Positions 1-8,160 of a stretch of 64,000 nt of DNA are shown in pieces. Origin of the DNA: UBA11358 sp049517655 (lineage in GTDB: Bacteria; Verrucomicrobiota; Verrucomicrobiia; Limisphaerales; UBA11358); the NCBI GenBank assembly GCA_049517655.1, contig JBEKRQ010000001.1, positions 434,001 to 498,000 of the forward strand, given 5' to 3'. The notes under the pieces are model-generated. The model saw only the letters and a program-made list of their open reading frames with translations. It had not been told where the DNA came from and did no database searches. Position numbers and translations under genes: made by a program. Numbering within the stretch: position 1 is the stretch's first letter; every line of letters begins with the position of its first letter.

Positions 1-954
1 GAAGCGATGAACCGCTACGGCATTGACAAGCCTGACACGCGCCTGGGCATGGAGCTCGTGGATTTCACCGGGGAATTCCGCGGCAGCAAATTCAAGGTGT
101 TCGGCGGCGCAGTCGCCAGCGGCGGTGTGGTGAAGGCGCTCAACGCAAAAGGTCTTGCTGGCGTCACGCAGGGGCAAATAGACACCATGACGGAGTATGC
201 CAAAAGCTTTGGCGCGAAGGGGCTGGCTTATATCAAGGTCGAAGGCGGCGAATGGAAATCGCCGATTGTGAAATTTTTCAGCGACGCCGAGAAGGCCGCG
301 TTGACGAAGAAACTGGCCATTGAAGATGGCGATTTGATTTTGTTCGCCGCCGATCAATGGCTGAACGCGTGCGAAGTGCTCGGCGAAATCCGGCGTTACT
401 GCGCCAATGTGTTGAAAGAGCAGGGGAAGCTGGCGATTCCCGCCGATCGGTTTGATTTCATCTGGATTGTGGATTTTCCGCTGTTGAGCTTCGACAAGGA
501 ACAAAACCGGTGGTATTCGAGCCATCATCCATTCACCGCGCCGATGGCGGAGGACATTCCGTTGCTCAAGACCGATCCGAAGAAGGTCCGCGGCCAGCAC
601 TATGATATTGTGGTGAATGGTGTGGAGCTCGGCGGCGGTTCGATTCGTATTCACCGGCCCGACGTGCAGAAAATGGTGTTCGAAGAAGTGCTGCAAATCC
701 CGCCTGACATGGTGAAGGCGCGGTTTGGTTACATGCTGGAGGCGTTCAAATACGGTGCGCCGCCGCACGGCGGCATTGCGCTCGGCTTTGACCGTCTCGT
801 CGCAATTCTTTGTGACACACCGACCATCCGCGACGTGATTGCGTTCCCGAAGACCGCCAAAGGCGCGGATTTGATGACCAATTCGCCCGCTGCCGTGGAG
901 CCGAAACAACTGCGCGACCTGCATTTGGAATTGAAAGTGACGAAGAAGGAATAA
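1..954 (+). CDS. aspS: Aspartyl-tRNA synthetase, C-terminal part (5' end outside window)
   Basis: Class II aminoacyl-tRNA synthetase that charges tRNA-Asp (or tRNA-Asp/Asn) in the cytoplasm. The reading frame is open from base 1, and the first ATG at position 7 is internal: the preceding codons (Glu-Ala) continue the usual 'EAMxRYGxDKPD' segment, so the N-terminal anticodon-binding domain and motif 1 lie upstream. Visible are the GAD insertion domain (about residues 20-130 of the fragment), the 'FxWIVDFPL' strand that re-enters the catalytic core, and motif 3 as GGIALGFDRL near 770-800. The C-terminal PKT/LMTNSP segment is typical of bacterial AspRS. A toxin-antitoxin pair follows 7 bp downstream. 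Confidence 0.97.
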   Translation, partial: EAMNRYGIDKPDTRLGMELVDFTGEFRGSKFKVFGGAVASGGVVKALNAKGLAGVTQGQIDTMTEYAKSFGAKGLAYIKVEGGEWKSPIVKFFSDAEKAALTKKLAIEDGDLILFAADQWLNACEVLGEIRRYCANVLKEQGKLAIPADRFDFIWIVDFPLLSFDKEQNRWYSSHHPFTAPMAEDIPLLKTDPKKVRGQHYDIVVNGVELGGGSIRIHRPDVQKMVFEEVLQIPPDMVKARFGYMLEAFKYGAPPHGGIALGFDRLVAILCDTPTIRDVIAFPKTAKGADLMTNSPAAVEPKQLRDLHLELKVTKKE

Positions 955-961
955 TTCCATC

Positions 962-1210
962 ATGGAATACGAAATCGAGTTCAAGCCAAAAGCGATTAAA
1001 GATCTCGATTCATTACAACGGGATGACGCACGACGCATCGTCGAGCGGATCAGCCGGATGAAGAACAAGCTGGAAGGCGACGTAAAACGTCTGACCAATT
1101 TCACGCCGGAATATCGTTTGCGTGTTGGTGATTTCCGGGTCCTTTTTGAATTGGCGGGAAATCATGTAACGGTGTATCGTATCGTTAATCGGCGCGATGC
1201 GTATCGCTAA
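962..1210 (+). CDS. RelE/ParE-family toxin
   Basis: 82-residue protein of RelE-superfamily size and pattern: an N-terminal beta strand, two helices rich in Lys/Arg, then the basic strand YRLRVGDFRVLF (residues 51-62) and a terminal YRIVNRRDAYR. Members of the family cleave mRNA at the ribosome or poison gyrase; which applies here cannot be told from sequence. It starts 7 bp after aspS and is followed 8 bp later by a small acidic gene, the probable antitoxin. The toxin-first order is the reverse of classical relBE. It could also be a solitary housekeeping RelE-fold protein, but the adjacent partner argues for a module. Confidence 0.85.
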   Translation: MEYEIEFKPKAIKDLDSLQRDDARRIVERISRMKNKLEGDVKRLTNFTPEYRLRVGDFRVLFELAGNHVTVYRIVNRRDAYR

Positions 1211-1218
1211 AGAAAATT

Positions 1219-1434
1219 ATGATCGAATTACATCCAGAAATTCTTGAAAAAGACGGGCAACCGGAGTTTGCGGTGCTGCCTTATGAAGAATTTCAAGCAG
1301 TCAAAGAACTGCTGATAAACTACGAAGACCTGCGCGATTTGCGCGCGGCCAAATCGGAGGAAGCGGGCGCACCTGTAATGTCGCTGCGTGAAGTTTCCAA
1401 ACGATATGGCGCGAAAAATTCAAAACAGGAGTAG
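1219..1434 (+). CDS. Probable antitoxin (Phd/YefM-like)
   Basis: 71-residue acidic protein. The segment 'FAVLPYEEFQAVKELL' followed by a helix 'YEDLRDLRAAK' resembles the Phd/YefM/prevent-host-death antitoxin pattern, in which an N-terminal DNA-binding half is followed by a toxin-neutralising helix. The C-terminal 'SLREVSKRYG' also looks like a short helix-turn-helix edge. It is co-directional with the RelE-like gene and 8 bp downstream of it, so the two are probably co-transcribed with aspS read-through or from their own promoter. Assignment rests on size, composition and context. Confidence 0.75.
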   Translation: MIELHPEILEKDGQPEFAVLPYEEFQAVKELLINYEDLRDLRAAKSEEAGAPVMSLREVSKRYGAKNSKQE

Positions 1435-1485
1435 TTGAAATCTCCTGCTGCCTAAAACCTGGATTAGCTTGAATTCGATTTAAGT

Positions 1486-2367
1486 GTGCCCGTTTCCTCA
1501 AACACCACATCTTCTACCAAGCCACAAAACCAGTTTTTGCGGTCGGCCCTTCGCATTTTGCAAACGTTAATCATAGTTTACGTTTTGGTTGTTTTGGCGG
1601 CGGCGATTTTTCAGCGCCGGCTGATTTATTTTCCAAGAACAATTCCGCCCGGGCTTGCGGAGCGGGCCGCTGCCGAAAATGGTTTCGTGCCGTGGCGAAA
1701 CAAGGCGGGCCAAATCATCGGATGGAAATTACCCGCCGCCGCGTCGCCGACAGCAAGTGTCTTGATTATCCACGGCAATGCCGGTTGTGCAATTGATCGT
1801 GAATATCTTGCGAGGCCAATCCATGACGCGGCTGCGGTTGACGTTTATGTGCTCGAATATCCCGGCTATGGCGCGCGTAGCGGTTCACCATCCAAACGGA
1901 GCTTCATTGCCGCCGGGGAGGAGGCGTTTGAGTCGCTGCCGAACGACCTGCCCAGATATGTGGTGAGTGAATCCATCGGCGCGGGAGTGGCCTGTCATTT
2001 GGCCAAGGCCCATTCCGCGGAGATCGCCGGACTACAGCTTTTCATGCCATACCACGATTTGGCTTCCGTGGCGCAACGCAAAATGTTCTTTCTTCCGGCT
2101 TATGTGTTTTTGCTGGACCGTTTCAATCCAGCAAAGGACCTGAAAGATTACCGTGGACCGGTAAAAATCGTTCTCGCCGGCGCCGACGAAATCATTCCAG
2201 CAACATCCGGACTCCGATTGTTTAAGGGATACAAAGGGCCGAAAACCCTTCAAATCATTCCCGGCGCTCACCACAACGATGTCGCTGAACAATCCGCCGA
2301 CTGGTGGAAGGGCGTTTTTTCATTCTGGCAGCAAAACAGCCAGACGACGCGCAGGATACCGCAGTGA
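1486..2367 (+). CDS. Membrane-anchored alpha/beta hydrolase
   Basis: 293-residue serine hydrolase of the Bem46/YfhR type. A GTG start is used; the first 20 residues are polar, followed by one transmembrane segment (about 25-43) and the 'RRLIYFP' motif that typically follows it. Catalytic features visible: oxyanion segment HGNAG (96-100), nucleophile Ser163 in S-E-S-I-G, acid Asp234 in 'AGADEIIP', and His262/263 near 'GAHHND'. The fold predicts an esterase or peptidase-like hydrolase held in the inner membrane with the active site on one face. The substrate is unknown. It stands alone between the toxin pair and the zinc-ribbon gene. Confidence 0.85.
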   Translation: MPVSSNTTSSTKPQNQFLRSALRILQTLIIVYVLVVLAAAIFQRRLIYFPRTIPPGLAERAAAENGFVPWRNKAGQIIGWKLPAAASPTASVLIIHGNAGCAIDREYLARPIHDAAAVDVYVLEYPGYGARSGSPSKRSFIAAGEEAFESLPNDLPRYVVSESIGAGVACHLAKAHSAEIAGLQLFMPYHDLASVAQRKMFFLPAYVFLLDRFNPAKDLKDYRGPVKIVLAGADEIIPATSGLRLFKGYKGPKTLQIIPGAHHNDVAEQSADWWKGVFSFWQQNSQTTRRIPQ

Positions 2368-2448
2368 CTGTTTCGCCTGTTGGCGCCGGACTGATTCGAC
2401 TTGCCGAGTTTCACCAATTTTGCGATGACTATACATGCGCGGTTTTTT

Positions 2449-2835
2449 ATGAATGCATTACTTCAAAACTTGATCAAACTCCAATCCATCCAATTTGGCG
2501 AAGTCAAAGATAAGAACGCCGAGGCGACCACAGCGGAACTGCGCTCAAAAATTCCATCACAAATTCTCGTCCACTATGACCGTCTGGTCGCCCGCAGGAA
2601 AAAGGGCATTGCGATTGTTCGCAACCAGGTCTGCACCGGCTGTCACATGCATCTGCCCATCGGCGTGATTATGACGCTCAAGCACGCGCAGGACATTCAG
2701 CTCTGTGAGAACTGCGGCCGGTATCTTTACCTGCCGCCTGCGGTGAAAACGGAAGTTGCGGAACAAACCGCCAGCCCGAAACCGGAAAAGAAAACCCGGA
2801 AGTCGAAGACGAAGAAATCTTTGCAGGCGGTTTGA
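2449..2835 (+). CDS. C4-type zinc-ribbon protein (short COG1579-like)
   Basis: A 128-residue protein is predicted from ATG at 2449. An alternative TTG at 2401 adds 16 residues that do not resemble the family. The N-terminal half is helical and charged. The C-terminal part has CxxCH (Cys-Thr-Gly-Cys-His) and CxxC (Cys-Glu-Asn-Cys) knuckles about 20 residues apart, followed by 'GRYLYLP', the zinc-ribbon seen in COG1579 proteins. Those usually have a long coiled coil of 150-200 residues; here it is much reduced. The extreme C-terminus is a Lys-rich tail. Function is unknown, with nucleic-acid binding or chaperone-like roles suggested for the family. Confidence 0.7.
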   Translation: MNALLQNLIKLQSIQFGEVKDKNAEATTAELRSKIPSQILVHYDRLVARRKKGIAIVRNQVCTGCHMHLPIGVIMTLKHAQDIQLCENCGRYLYLPPAVKTEVAEQTASPKPEKKTRKSKTKKSLQAV

Positions 2836-3003
2836 CAGGGATATCAAAAACATCCTGATTTGCGAGGGCCGTTCAAAAAGTTGTTCACTCCTCTTATCAA
2901 GAGCGACGCCAAAAGTAATTGATTTACGGTCAATTGTTCGTCTTGAAAATCCTGCTCGCCAAACGCGCCTTTTTTGCTGATTCTTAACCAACAAATTAAA
3001 ATT

Positions 3004-3882
3004 ATGTTCACCGGCACTTATACCGCAATCGTCACCCCGTTCAAAAACGGCAGGGTGGACGAAACCGCGCTCAACCGCCTGATTCAATTGCAAATCAGGG
3101 GCGGTGTGGACGGCATCGTGCCCGTCGGCACCACCGGCGAATCGCCAACGGTGGATTACGAGGAGCACATTCACATCATTGAACGTTCGGTGAAATTTGC
3201 ACGCGGCAAGATAAAAGTCATCGCCGGCACCGGCGCGAATTCGACAAGCGAGGCGATTCTTCTGACGTGCGAAGCCGGGAAAGTCGGCGTCGACGGCTCG
3301 CTCCAGGTCGCGCCCTATTACAACAAACCGACGCAGGAAGGTTTGTTCCAGCATTTCCGTGCAATCGCACGCGCTACAAGGCTGCCCATCGTGCTTTACA
3401 ACATTCCGGGCCGTTGCGGCGTTGAAATCGGCGTCGAGACCGTCCGGCGTTTGGCGTGTGAATGCAAAAACATCATCGGCATCAAGGAAGCCGGCGGCAG
3501 CGCCGACAGGGTGTCGGCGTTGCGCGCGGCACTCGGTCCGAAATTCACAATTTTGTCCGGCGACGATTCGTTGACGCTGCCGTTCATGGCCGTCGGCGCA
3601 CAGGGCGTCATCAGTGTGGCGTCCAACGTCATCCCGCGCGAAGTCGCGCAAATGGTGGATGCGTTCACGCGCGGCCAAATCCGGAAAGCATCGCGGCTTC
3701 ACGCGGAGCTTTATCCGCTGTTCAAGGATTTGTTCATCGAGACAAACCCGATTCCCGTCAAAGCCGCGCTGGCGATGATGGGATTGATTGCCGAGGAATA
3801 TCGTCTGCCGCTGGTGCCGATGAGCGCGGCAAATCGCGCAAAATTGCGCGCGACGATGAAACAATGCGGAGTTTTAAAATAA
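3004..3882 (+). CDS. dapA: 4-hydroxy-tetrahydrodipicolinate synthase
   Basis: 292 residues, the usual length. Condenses pyruvate with aspartate semialdehyde in the lysine/diaminopimelate pathway. The TIM-barrel signatures are present: GTTGE (42-46) with the proton-relay Thr43/Thr44, Tyr132 in 'LYNIPGR', and the Schiff-base Lys161 in 'GIKEAGG'. The ATG at 3004 is chosen because the family starts with 'MFxGTxTAIVTPF'; the frame is open ten codons further up from a TTG. dapB follows 11 bp downstream, so the two probably form an operon that also includes folK. Confidence 0.97.
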   Translation: MFTGTYTAIVTPFKNGRVDETALNRLIQLQIRGGVDGIVPVGTTGESPTVDYEEHIHIIERSVKFARGKIKVIAGTGANSTSEAILLTCEAGKVGVDGSLQVAPYYNKPTQEGLFQHFRAIARATRLPIVLYNIPGRCGVEIGVETVRRLACECKNIIGIKEAGGSADRVSALRAALGPKFTILSGDDSLTLPFMAVGAQGVISVASNVIPREVAQMVDAFTRGQIRKASRLHAELYPLFKDLFIETNPIPVKAALAMMGLIAEEYRLPLVPMSAANRAKLRATMKQCGVLK

Positions 3883-3893
3883 TTTAACACTAC

Positions 3894-4628
3894 ATGACAC
3901 GAGTCATCATTACTGGAGCGAAAGGCCGAATGGGTCAGGCGCTCATTTCGTGCGCGAAAAATTTTCACGAACTACAAGTCGTCGCGCAAATTGACGTGGG
4001 GGATGATTTATCCGCCGCCATTGCGCGGGGGGATGTCGTCGTTGATTTCAGTTCGCATACGGCAACGGCGAAAATCGCGGGGCTTTGCGCCAGGCACAAA
4101 AAAGCCATTGTCATCGGAACAACCGGCCATTCTGAATCTGAACAATCCGCAATCCGAAATCTGAAATCCGCAATTCCAATGGTATGGTCGTCGAACTATT
4201 CCACCGGTGTGAACACCCTGTTCTGGCTCACACGCAAAGCGGCGGAAATTCTGGGACCGGGCTTCGATTTGGAAATTGTCGAGATGCATCATCGCCTGAA
4301 AAAGGACGCACCGAGCGGCACGGCGAAATCGCTGGCGGAAATTCTGGCTGGCGTGCGCAACCTGCAGCTCGAAAAGGCGGCGCGACATGGTCGCGTCGGC
4401 ATCGTCGGCGAACGGTCGGCTTCGGAAATCGGCATTCATTCCATGCGCGGCGGCGATGTCGTTGGCGATCACACGGTCATTTTTGCGAACACCGGTGAAC
4501 GGCTCGAATTGACGCACAAGGCGTCGAGCCGCGAGACGTTTGCCAACGGGGCATTGCGCGCGGCACTTTGGGTCGTCAAACAAAAACCCGGCCTTTACGA
4601 CATGCAGGACGTGCTGGGACTGAAGTGA
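3894..4628 (+). CDS. dapB: 4-hydroxy-tetrahydrodipicolinate reductase
   Basis: 244-residue NAD(P)H-dependent reductase acting directly after DapA. Seen: the nucleotide-binding loop GAKGRMG (8-14), GTTG (75-78), and the catalytic/substrate segment with His132-His133, Lys137 and the PSGT loop (140-143). Length is slightly below the 265-270 typical of the family. Residues 80-95 are encoded by a run of degenerate heptamers (see repeat at 4131-4177), although the spacing between GTTG and the NYS motif is the normal 22 residues. The stop codon overlaps the GTG start of folK by 4 bp. Confidence 0.97.
   Translation: MTRVIITGAKGRMGQALISCAKNFHELQVVAQIDVGDDLSAAIARGDVVVDFSSHTATAKIAGLCARHKKAIVIGTTGHSESEQSAIRNLKSAIPMVWSSNYSTGVNTLFWLTRKAAEILGPGFDLEIVEMHHRLKKDAPSGTAKSLAEILAGVRNLQLEKAARHGRVGIVGERSASEIGIHSMRGGDVVGDHTVIFANTGERLELTHKASSRETFANGALRAALWVVKQKPGLYDMQDVLGLK
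4131..4177 (+). repeat. Degenerate heptamer run inside dapB
   Basis: About six to seven imperfect copies of a 7-bp unit of the form AATCCGC/AATCTGA lie within the dapB coding sequence, giving a seven-residue periodic peptide with 'QSAIRN'. The same heptamer is found after the four-helix-bundle gene (23084-23114), where it encodes a nearly identical peptide. Confidence 0.7.
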
Positions 4629-5152
4629 AGTCAGAAGTCAGAAGCCAGAAGTCAGAAGTCAGCGCGTTTGCGTTTGTGGCGCTCGGCTCCAATCTTGGTG
4701 ATTCGCATCAGATTGTTTCAGACGCGATGGCGCGGCTGCAAAATTTTTCCGACCGGCCAATCCTCAAATCATCACTCTGGTGGACATCGCCTGTAAATTG
4801 TCCGCCGGGTTCGCCGCCGTTTGTGAATGCGGTCATTGGCCTGGCTGCAAGGGCAGGGGAGACGCCGGAATCGTTGCTTGAAAAACTTCGCAAGCTGGAA
4901 AAGGAATTTGGCCGTCAACCCGGAAGGATTTTGAATGAACCTCGTCCGCTGGATTTGGATTTGATCGTGTTCGGCACGGAAACGCGTGATACGCCGGAAT
5001 TGGTCTTGCCGCATCCGCGGGCGCATTTGCGGCGGTTTGTGCTTCAGCCGTTGAGCGAAATCGCGCCGGATTTGATTTTGCCAGGGCAATGTAAAACCGT
5101 TTTGCAATTGCTTGGCGAGCTTGCGAGTGGAGAAACCGTCATCCGGCTTTGA
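4625..5152 (+). CDS. folK: 2-amino-4-hydroxy-6-hydroxymethyldihydropteridine pyrophosphokinase
   Basis: HPPK transfers pyrophosphate from ATP to the pterin in folate synthesis. Seen: the N-terminal strand 'FVALGSNLGD', 'FVNAVIGL' (66-73), and the metal-binding 'PRPLDLDLIVFG' with Asp110 and Asp112. The start is taken at GTG 4625, which overlaps the dapB stop (GTGA) and implies translational coupling; this gives 175 residues. The first 12 codons are made of a 7-bp tandem repeat and are not part of the conserved fold, so initiation further in (GTG near 4676) cannot be excluded. The 3' end overlaps the convergent dgt by 14 bp. Confidence 0.92.
   Translation: MKSEVRSQKSEVSAFAFVALGSNLGDSHQIVSDAMARLQNFSDRPILKSSLWWTSPVNCPPGSPPFVNAVIGLAARAGETPESLLEKLRKLEKEFGRQPGRILNEPRPLDLDLIVFGTETRDTPELVLPHPRAHLRRFVLQPLSEIAPDLILPGQCKTVLQLLGELASGETVIRL
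4629..4662 (+). repeat. Heptamer tandem repeat at the folK start
   Basis: Nearly five copies of a 7-bp unit (AGTCAGA, one variant AGCCAGA) lie just after the GTG start of folK. Seven is not a multiple of three, so gain or loss of one unit would shift the frame between the start codon and the HPPK domain. Confidence 0.85.
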
Positions 5153-6299
5153 GTGTTTTTCCAAAAATTCGCTCGTGTTCGAGCCTGACGTAGCGGTCGG
5201 TCATGCCGGCGAGGTAATCACAAACGGCGCGGTGCAGGCCGGCTTTAGGGATGCGGCGATGGGATTGCTCGCCGATTTCCTTCGGGTGCTTGAGGTAGAA
5301 ATGAAACAGTGTTTCAAGGAGCCGCAAGGCGCGCCGGTTCGGCGCGCGGAGGGCTTTGTTGTAGTAGAGATTTTTGTAAAGATAATCGCGCAATTCGAGG
5401 TTCAACGCGCTGCGTTCGGGGCTGTGTTGCACAAGCGCCTTCGGGAAAAGCCGGACTTCATCGGCTGACTTCACGCCGGCGGCGAGGATAAGCCGTTCGC
5501 TGGTCTCAACGACGTCTCGAATCTGCATGTCAATAATCGTCCGAATGATAAAATAACGGCGGCATTCATCGGGCAAATCGCCATGCTCCTTTTTCACAAG
5601 TCGCGCAGCCCGCGCCCAAACGCGGACGTCGCGGGCGAGATTTTTTTCAGAAAACAATCCGGAATCGAGTCCGTCGTCAAGGTCGTGGCTGTAATAAGTG
5701 ATTTCGTCGGCGAGATTGGCGACTTGTGCTTCGAGCGATGAATTTTTGGCGTCAAATCCTTTCCGCCTGCCGGGATGATCGTAGGCGGTGTAATGCTTCA
5801 CCAAACCCTCGCGCACTTCCCATGTCAAATTCAGGCCGGGGAAATCCGGATATTTTTGTTCCAGCTCCTCGACGATGCGCAGGCTCTGGCGATTGTGCTC
5901 GAAACCGCCGTGGCCGGCCATCAACCGATTCAAAACAGTCTCGCCTTTGTGGCCAAACGGCGAATGGCCGATGTCGTGCGCGAGCGCAATGGTCTCCGCC
6001 AAATCGGCATTCAGTTTCAACGCGCTGGCAACATTGCGCGAGACAGCGGCGACTTCGATTGTGTGAGTGAGGCGGGTGCGGAGATGGTCGCCGGTGCCGT
6101 TGAGGAAAACCTGTGTCTTGTATTCGAGACGGCGGAACGCGCGGGAGTGGATGACGCGGTCGCGGTCGCGCTGGTAATGCGTGCGCCATTCGGGCGGCGG
6201 TTCGGGATATTTGCGCCCGCGGGTGTCGCCGCAGAATTGAGCGTAAGGCGCGAGAATTTGCCGCTCAATTTGTTCCAGTTCAAATCGAGTTCGGGGCAT
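5139..6299 (-). CDS. dgt: dGTPase-like deoxynucleotide triphosphohydrolase
   Basis: 386-residue HD-domain enzyme that removes tripolyphosphate from dNTPs. The metal site is visible as His79 (RLTHT), His108-Asp109 (AHDIGHSPFGHKGE) and a later Asp in 'ADEITYYSHD'. The opening 'RDRDRVIHSRAFRRLEYKTQVF' region is the family hallmark. Length is close to the short bacterial type-2 dGTPases. Its 3' end overlaps the folK 3' end by 14 bp in convergent orientation. The next upstream gene on this strand, ispH, ends 27 bp away. Confidence 0.95.
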   Translation of the reverse strand: MPRTRFELEQIERQILAPYAQFCGDTRGRKYPEPPPEWRTHYQRDRDRVIHSRAFRRLEYKTQVFLNGTGDHLRTRLTHTIEVAAVSRNVASALKLNADLAETIALAHDIGHSPFGHKGETVLNRLMAGHGGFEHNRQSLRIVEELEQKYPDFPGLNLTWEVREGLVKHYTAYDHPGRRKGFDAKNSSLEAQVANLADEITYYSHDLDDGLDSGLFSEKNLARDVRVWARAARLVKKEHGDLPDECRRYFIIRTIIDMQIRDVVETSERLILAAGVKSADEVRLFPKALVQHSPERSALNLELRDYLYKNLYYNKALRAPNRRALRLLETLFHFYLKHPKEIGEQSHRRIPKAGLHRAVCDYLAGMTDRYVRLEHERIFGKTLKAG

Positions 6300-6326
6300 G
6301 TTTCAAATACAGAATGAAGAATAAAA

Positions 6327-7562
6327 TCAACCGGCCAACGGCTCTTGAACCGAAATTCCGCGCAATTCAAAAAGCCGGCGAATCGTGTCTTCGATCAAAT
6401 TGTTCGGACAGGACGCGCCGGCGGTGATGCCGACGGTGATTTTGCCGGGCGGCAGCCAATCGCGCGTTCCAATTTCCTCCCTGCGATGCTGATCGTAATG
6501 GCGAATGAGTTTGTCCGATTCCATTTTGGCCGCGTTCTTGATGAAATAAGTCGGCAATTTGGCTTCGCCCATTTCGGCAAGGTGCGAAGTGTTTGATGAA
6601 TTGTAGCCGCCGATGACGATGAGCAGGTTCGGCGGGTCGAGCAGCATTTTTTCGAGCGCGTCCTGGCGTTCCTGCGTCGCGCCGCAAATCGTGTCGAAAA
6701 AACGGAAATGTTTGTCAATTTCCGCCGCGCCGAATTTTTTCTCCATCGCGCTCTTGATGCGGCGTTGAACTTCCTCGGTTTCGCCGCGCAGCATCGTGGT
6801 TTGATTCGCGACGCCGACAGCTTGCAGGTGAATGTCGGGGTCAAAACCTTGCGAATAGTTGCCTTTGAATTTTTCCAGAAATTCCCGTTTGACGCCGCCG
6901 TTCAAAATGTAGTTGCAAACGCAATCGGTTTCCGCGAGGTTGAAGACAACGAGATAGTGGCCGCTGCCATAGGCGCGCGCTTGTGAAGTCGTGGCCATGG
7001 TTTCCTCGTGTTTCGCCTTGCCGTGAATGATGCTGGTCACGTTTTCCTTCGAGTATTGTCGCACGCGTTTCCAAACACTCATCACGTCGCCACAAGTTGT
7101 GTCAACGAGAATGCAGCCTTTGGCTTCGAGCTTCTTTCGCGTGCCGACTTCCGTGCCAAACGCGGGAATGATGACGGCGTCGCTGGATTGCAGCCGGGAC
7201 ATTTCCTCGTCGGTCGGCTTGGGCGAAATGATTTGGATGCCCATGTTGCGAATCTGATCATTGACTTCCGGGTTGTGAATGATTTCGCCAAGCAGATAGA
7301 TCGGCGTGCTGGGCGACACCTCGGAAAAGTATTTTCGCGCGGCATAGGCGAGATCAATCGCACGCTCGACGCCATAGCAAAAACCGAATTCCTTCGCGAG
7401 TTTGACGGTCAGATCACCGGCGGAAATCACGTTGCCACTGGAGCGGATGCCCTCGACGAGTTCGCTGCGATAGTGCGAAAGCACCTGCGCCTGCACCGCT
7501 TCCATGATGTCGGGCCGGCGAAGGTTGATTTTCTTCCGCGTCATGGGTGCTTCTATTGACAT
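6327..7562 (-). CDS. ispH: 4-hydroxy-3-methylbut-2-enyl diphosphate reductase
   Basis: Last step of the non-mevalonate isoprenoid pathway. The protein makes IPP and DMAPP using a [4Fe-4S] cluster. Cluster cysteines are seen at Cys62 (FGFCYGVERA), Cys157 (DTTCGDVMS) and Cys293 (DTICGATQERQ). At 411 residues it is the long form with an N-terminal extension of about 50 residues and a 'GASCPNN' C-terminal motif in place of the usual AST/SSP, as in some plant-like and planctomycete/verrucomicrobial LytB proteins. ATG 7562 gives the longest form; ATG 7544 (MTRKK) is an equally plausible start. Confidence 0.95.
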   Translation of the reverse strand: MSIEAPMTRKKINLRRPDIMEAVQAQVLSHYRSELVEGIRSSGNVISAGDLTVKLAKEFGFCYGVERAIDLAYAARKYFSEVSPSTPIYLLGEIIHNPEVNDQIRNMGIQIISPKPTDEEMSRLQSSDAVIIPAFGTEVGTRKKLEAKGCILVDTTCGDVMSVWKRVRQYSKENVTSIIHGKAKHEETMATTSQARAYGSGHYLVVFNLAETDCVCNYILNGGVKREFLEKFKGNYSQGFDPDIHLQAVGVANQTTMLRGETEEVQRRIKSAMEKKFGAAEIDKHFRFFDTICGATQERQDALEKMLLDPPNLLIVIGGYNSSNTSHLAEMGEAKLPTYFIKNAAKMESDKLIRHYDQHRREEIGTRDWLPPGKITVGITAGASCPNNLIEDTIRRLFELRGISVQEPLAG

Positions 7563-7669
7563 GATGAAAAACTAGACCCGAACGAGCGAAGCGTCCAGCA
7601 GAACTTCCGCGGGTGGATGAAGGAAATTTCATTGCGCGGCGGAAAATTCGTGGGATGATTTGCCGAAGT

Positions 7670-7746
7670 CGGAGCGTAGCTCAGCTTGGTAGAGCACCAG
7701 CTTTGGGAGCTGGCTGTCGCAGGTTCAAATCCTGTCGCTCCGACCA
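7670..7746 (+). tRNA. tRNA-Pro (TGG anticodon)
   Basis: 77 nt. The acceptor stem CGGAGCG pairs with CGCTCCG, the D-arm AGCTCAGCTTGGTAGAGC is present, the anticodon loop is CTTTGGGAG with anticodon TGG, and the T-arm is GTTCAAATC. CCA is encoded at 7744-7746. It is divergent from ispH. Its 3' 27 nt plus flank recur at 9673-9717. Confidence 0.96.
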
Positions 7747-7756
7747 TTTTACTTCT

Positions 7757-7943
7757 CTTTCCGGCTCTGGCGAATTTTTCCTTCGCTGCGCAAATTGCAA
7801 CACGCTTTCCTTCGCGGGCGTTTGGAGGGGAATTTATTTTTGCCCAATAAAATCAGGCATTTTTGTGCATTCAGCCACGGCAAAATTCCGCCTGGCATTA
7901 TCGTTGCTTAACGTGCCCGAACGCAGACGTGTGAGTTGACTCA
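7757..7943 (+). repeat. Duplicated glnB leader region, upstream copy
   Basis: This stretch matches 11140-11334 with few substitutions, including the 'TTTGGAGGGGAATTTATTTTT' region and the sigma-54-type promoter. In the downstream copy it leads into glnB; here it ends before any gene and abuts the PEP-CTERM repeat unit. No coding sequence is seen in 7747-8219. Confidence 0.85.
7893..7908 (+). promoter_or_regulatory. Orphan sigma-54 promoter copy
   Basis: TGGCAT-N5-TTGCT, identical to the promoter in front of glnB (11277-11292). Nothing on the + strand follows it; a transcript would run antisense to the PEP-CTERM gene at 8220-9137. Confidence 0.6.
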
Positions 7944-8160
7944 AGCCAAACGCGGACTGGTGACGGTGGCGCTGAAGCTGAACGCCCATTCGCAGGTCCG
8001 GTAGGTATAAAGTCGGGGCGGAAAATTTCGAGAGCATCCACAATCACAACGCCTACGCCTGCATCGAAAGGCGCGCCGGGGTTCACACAAGGACATCCCG
8101 TTGAACGGCAATCCGGTTTCGACCGTGATTGAAGTCGTTTCAAAACCGGGTGGTGAAATC

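Noticed and set aside
2557..3864. 435-codon minus-strand open frame opposite the zinc-ribbon gene and dapA
   Set aside because: Antisense to a clear dapA; composition (Arg/His/Phe-rich) is that of a codon-bias shadow and no motif is present.
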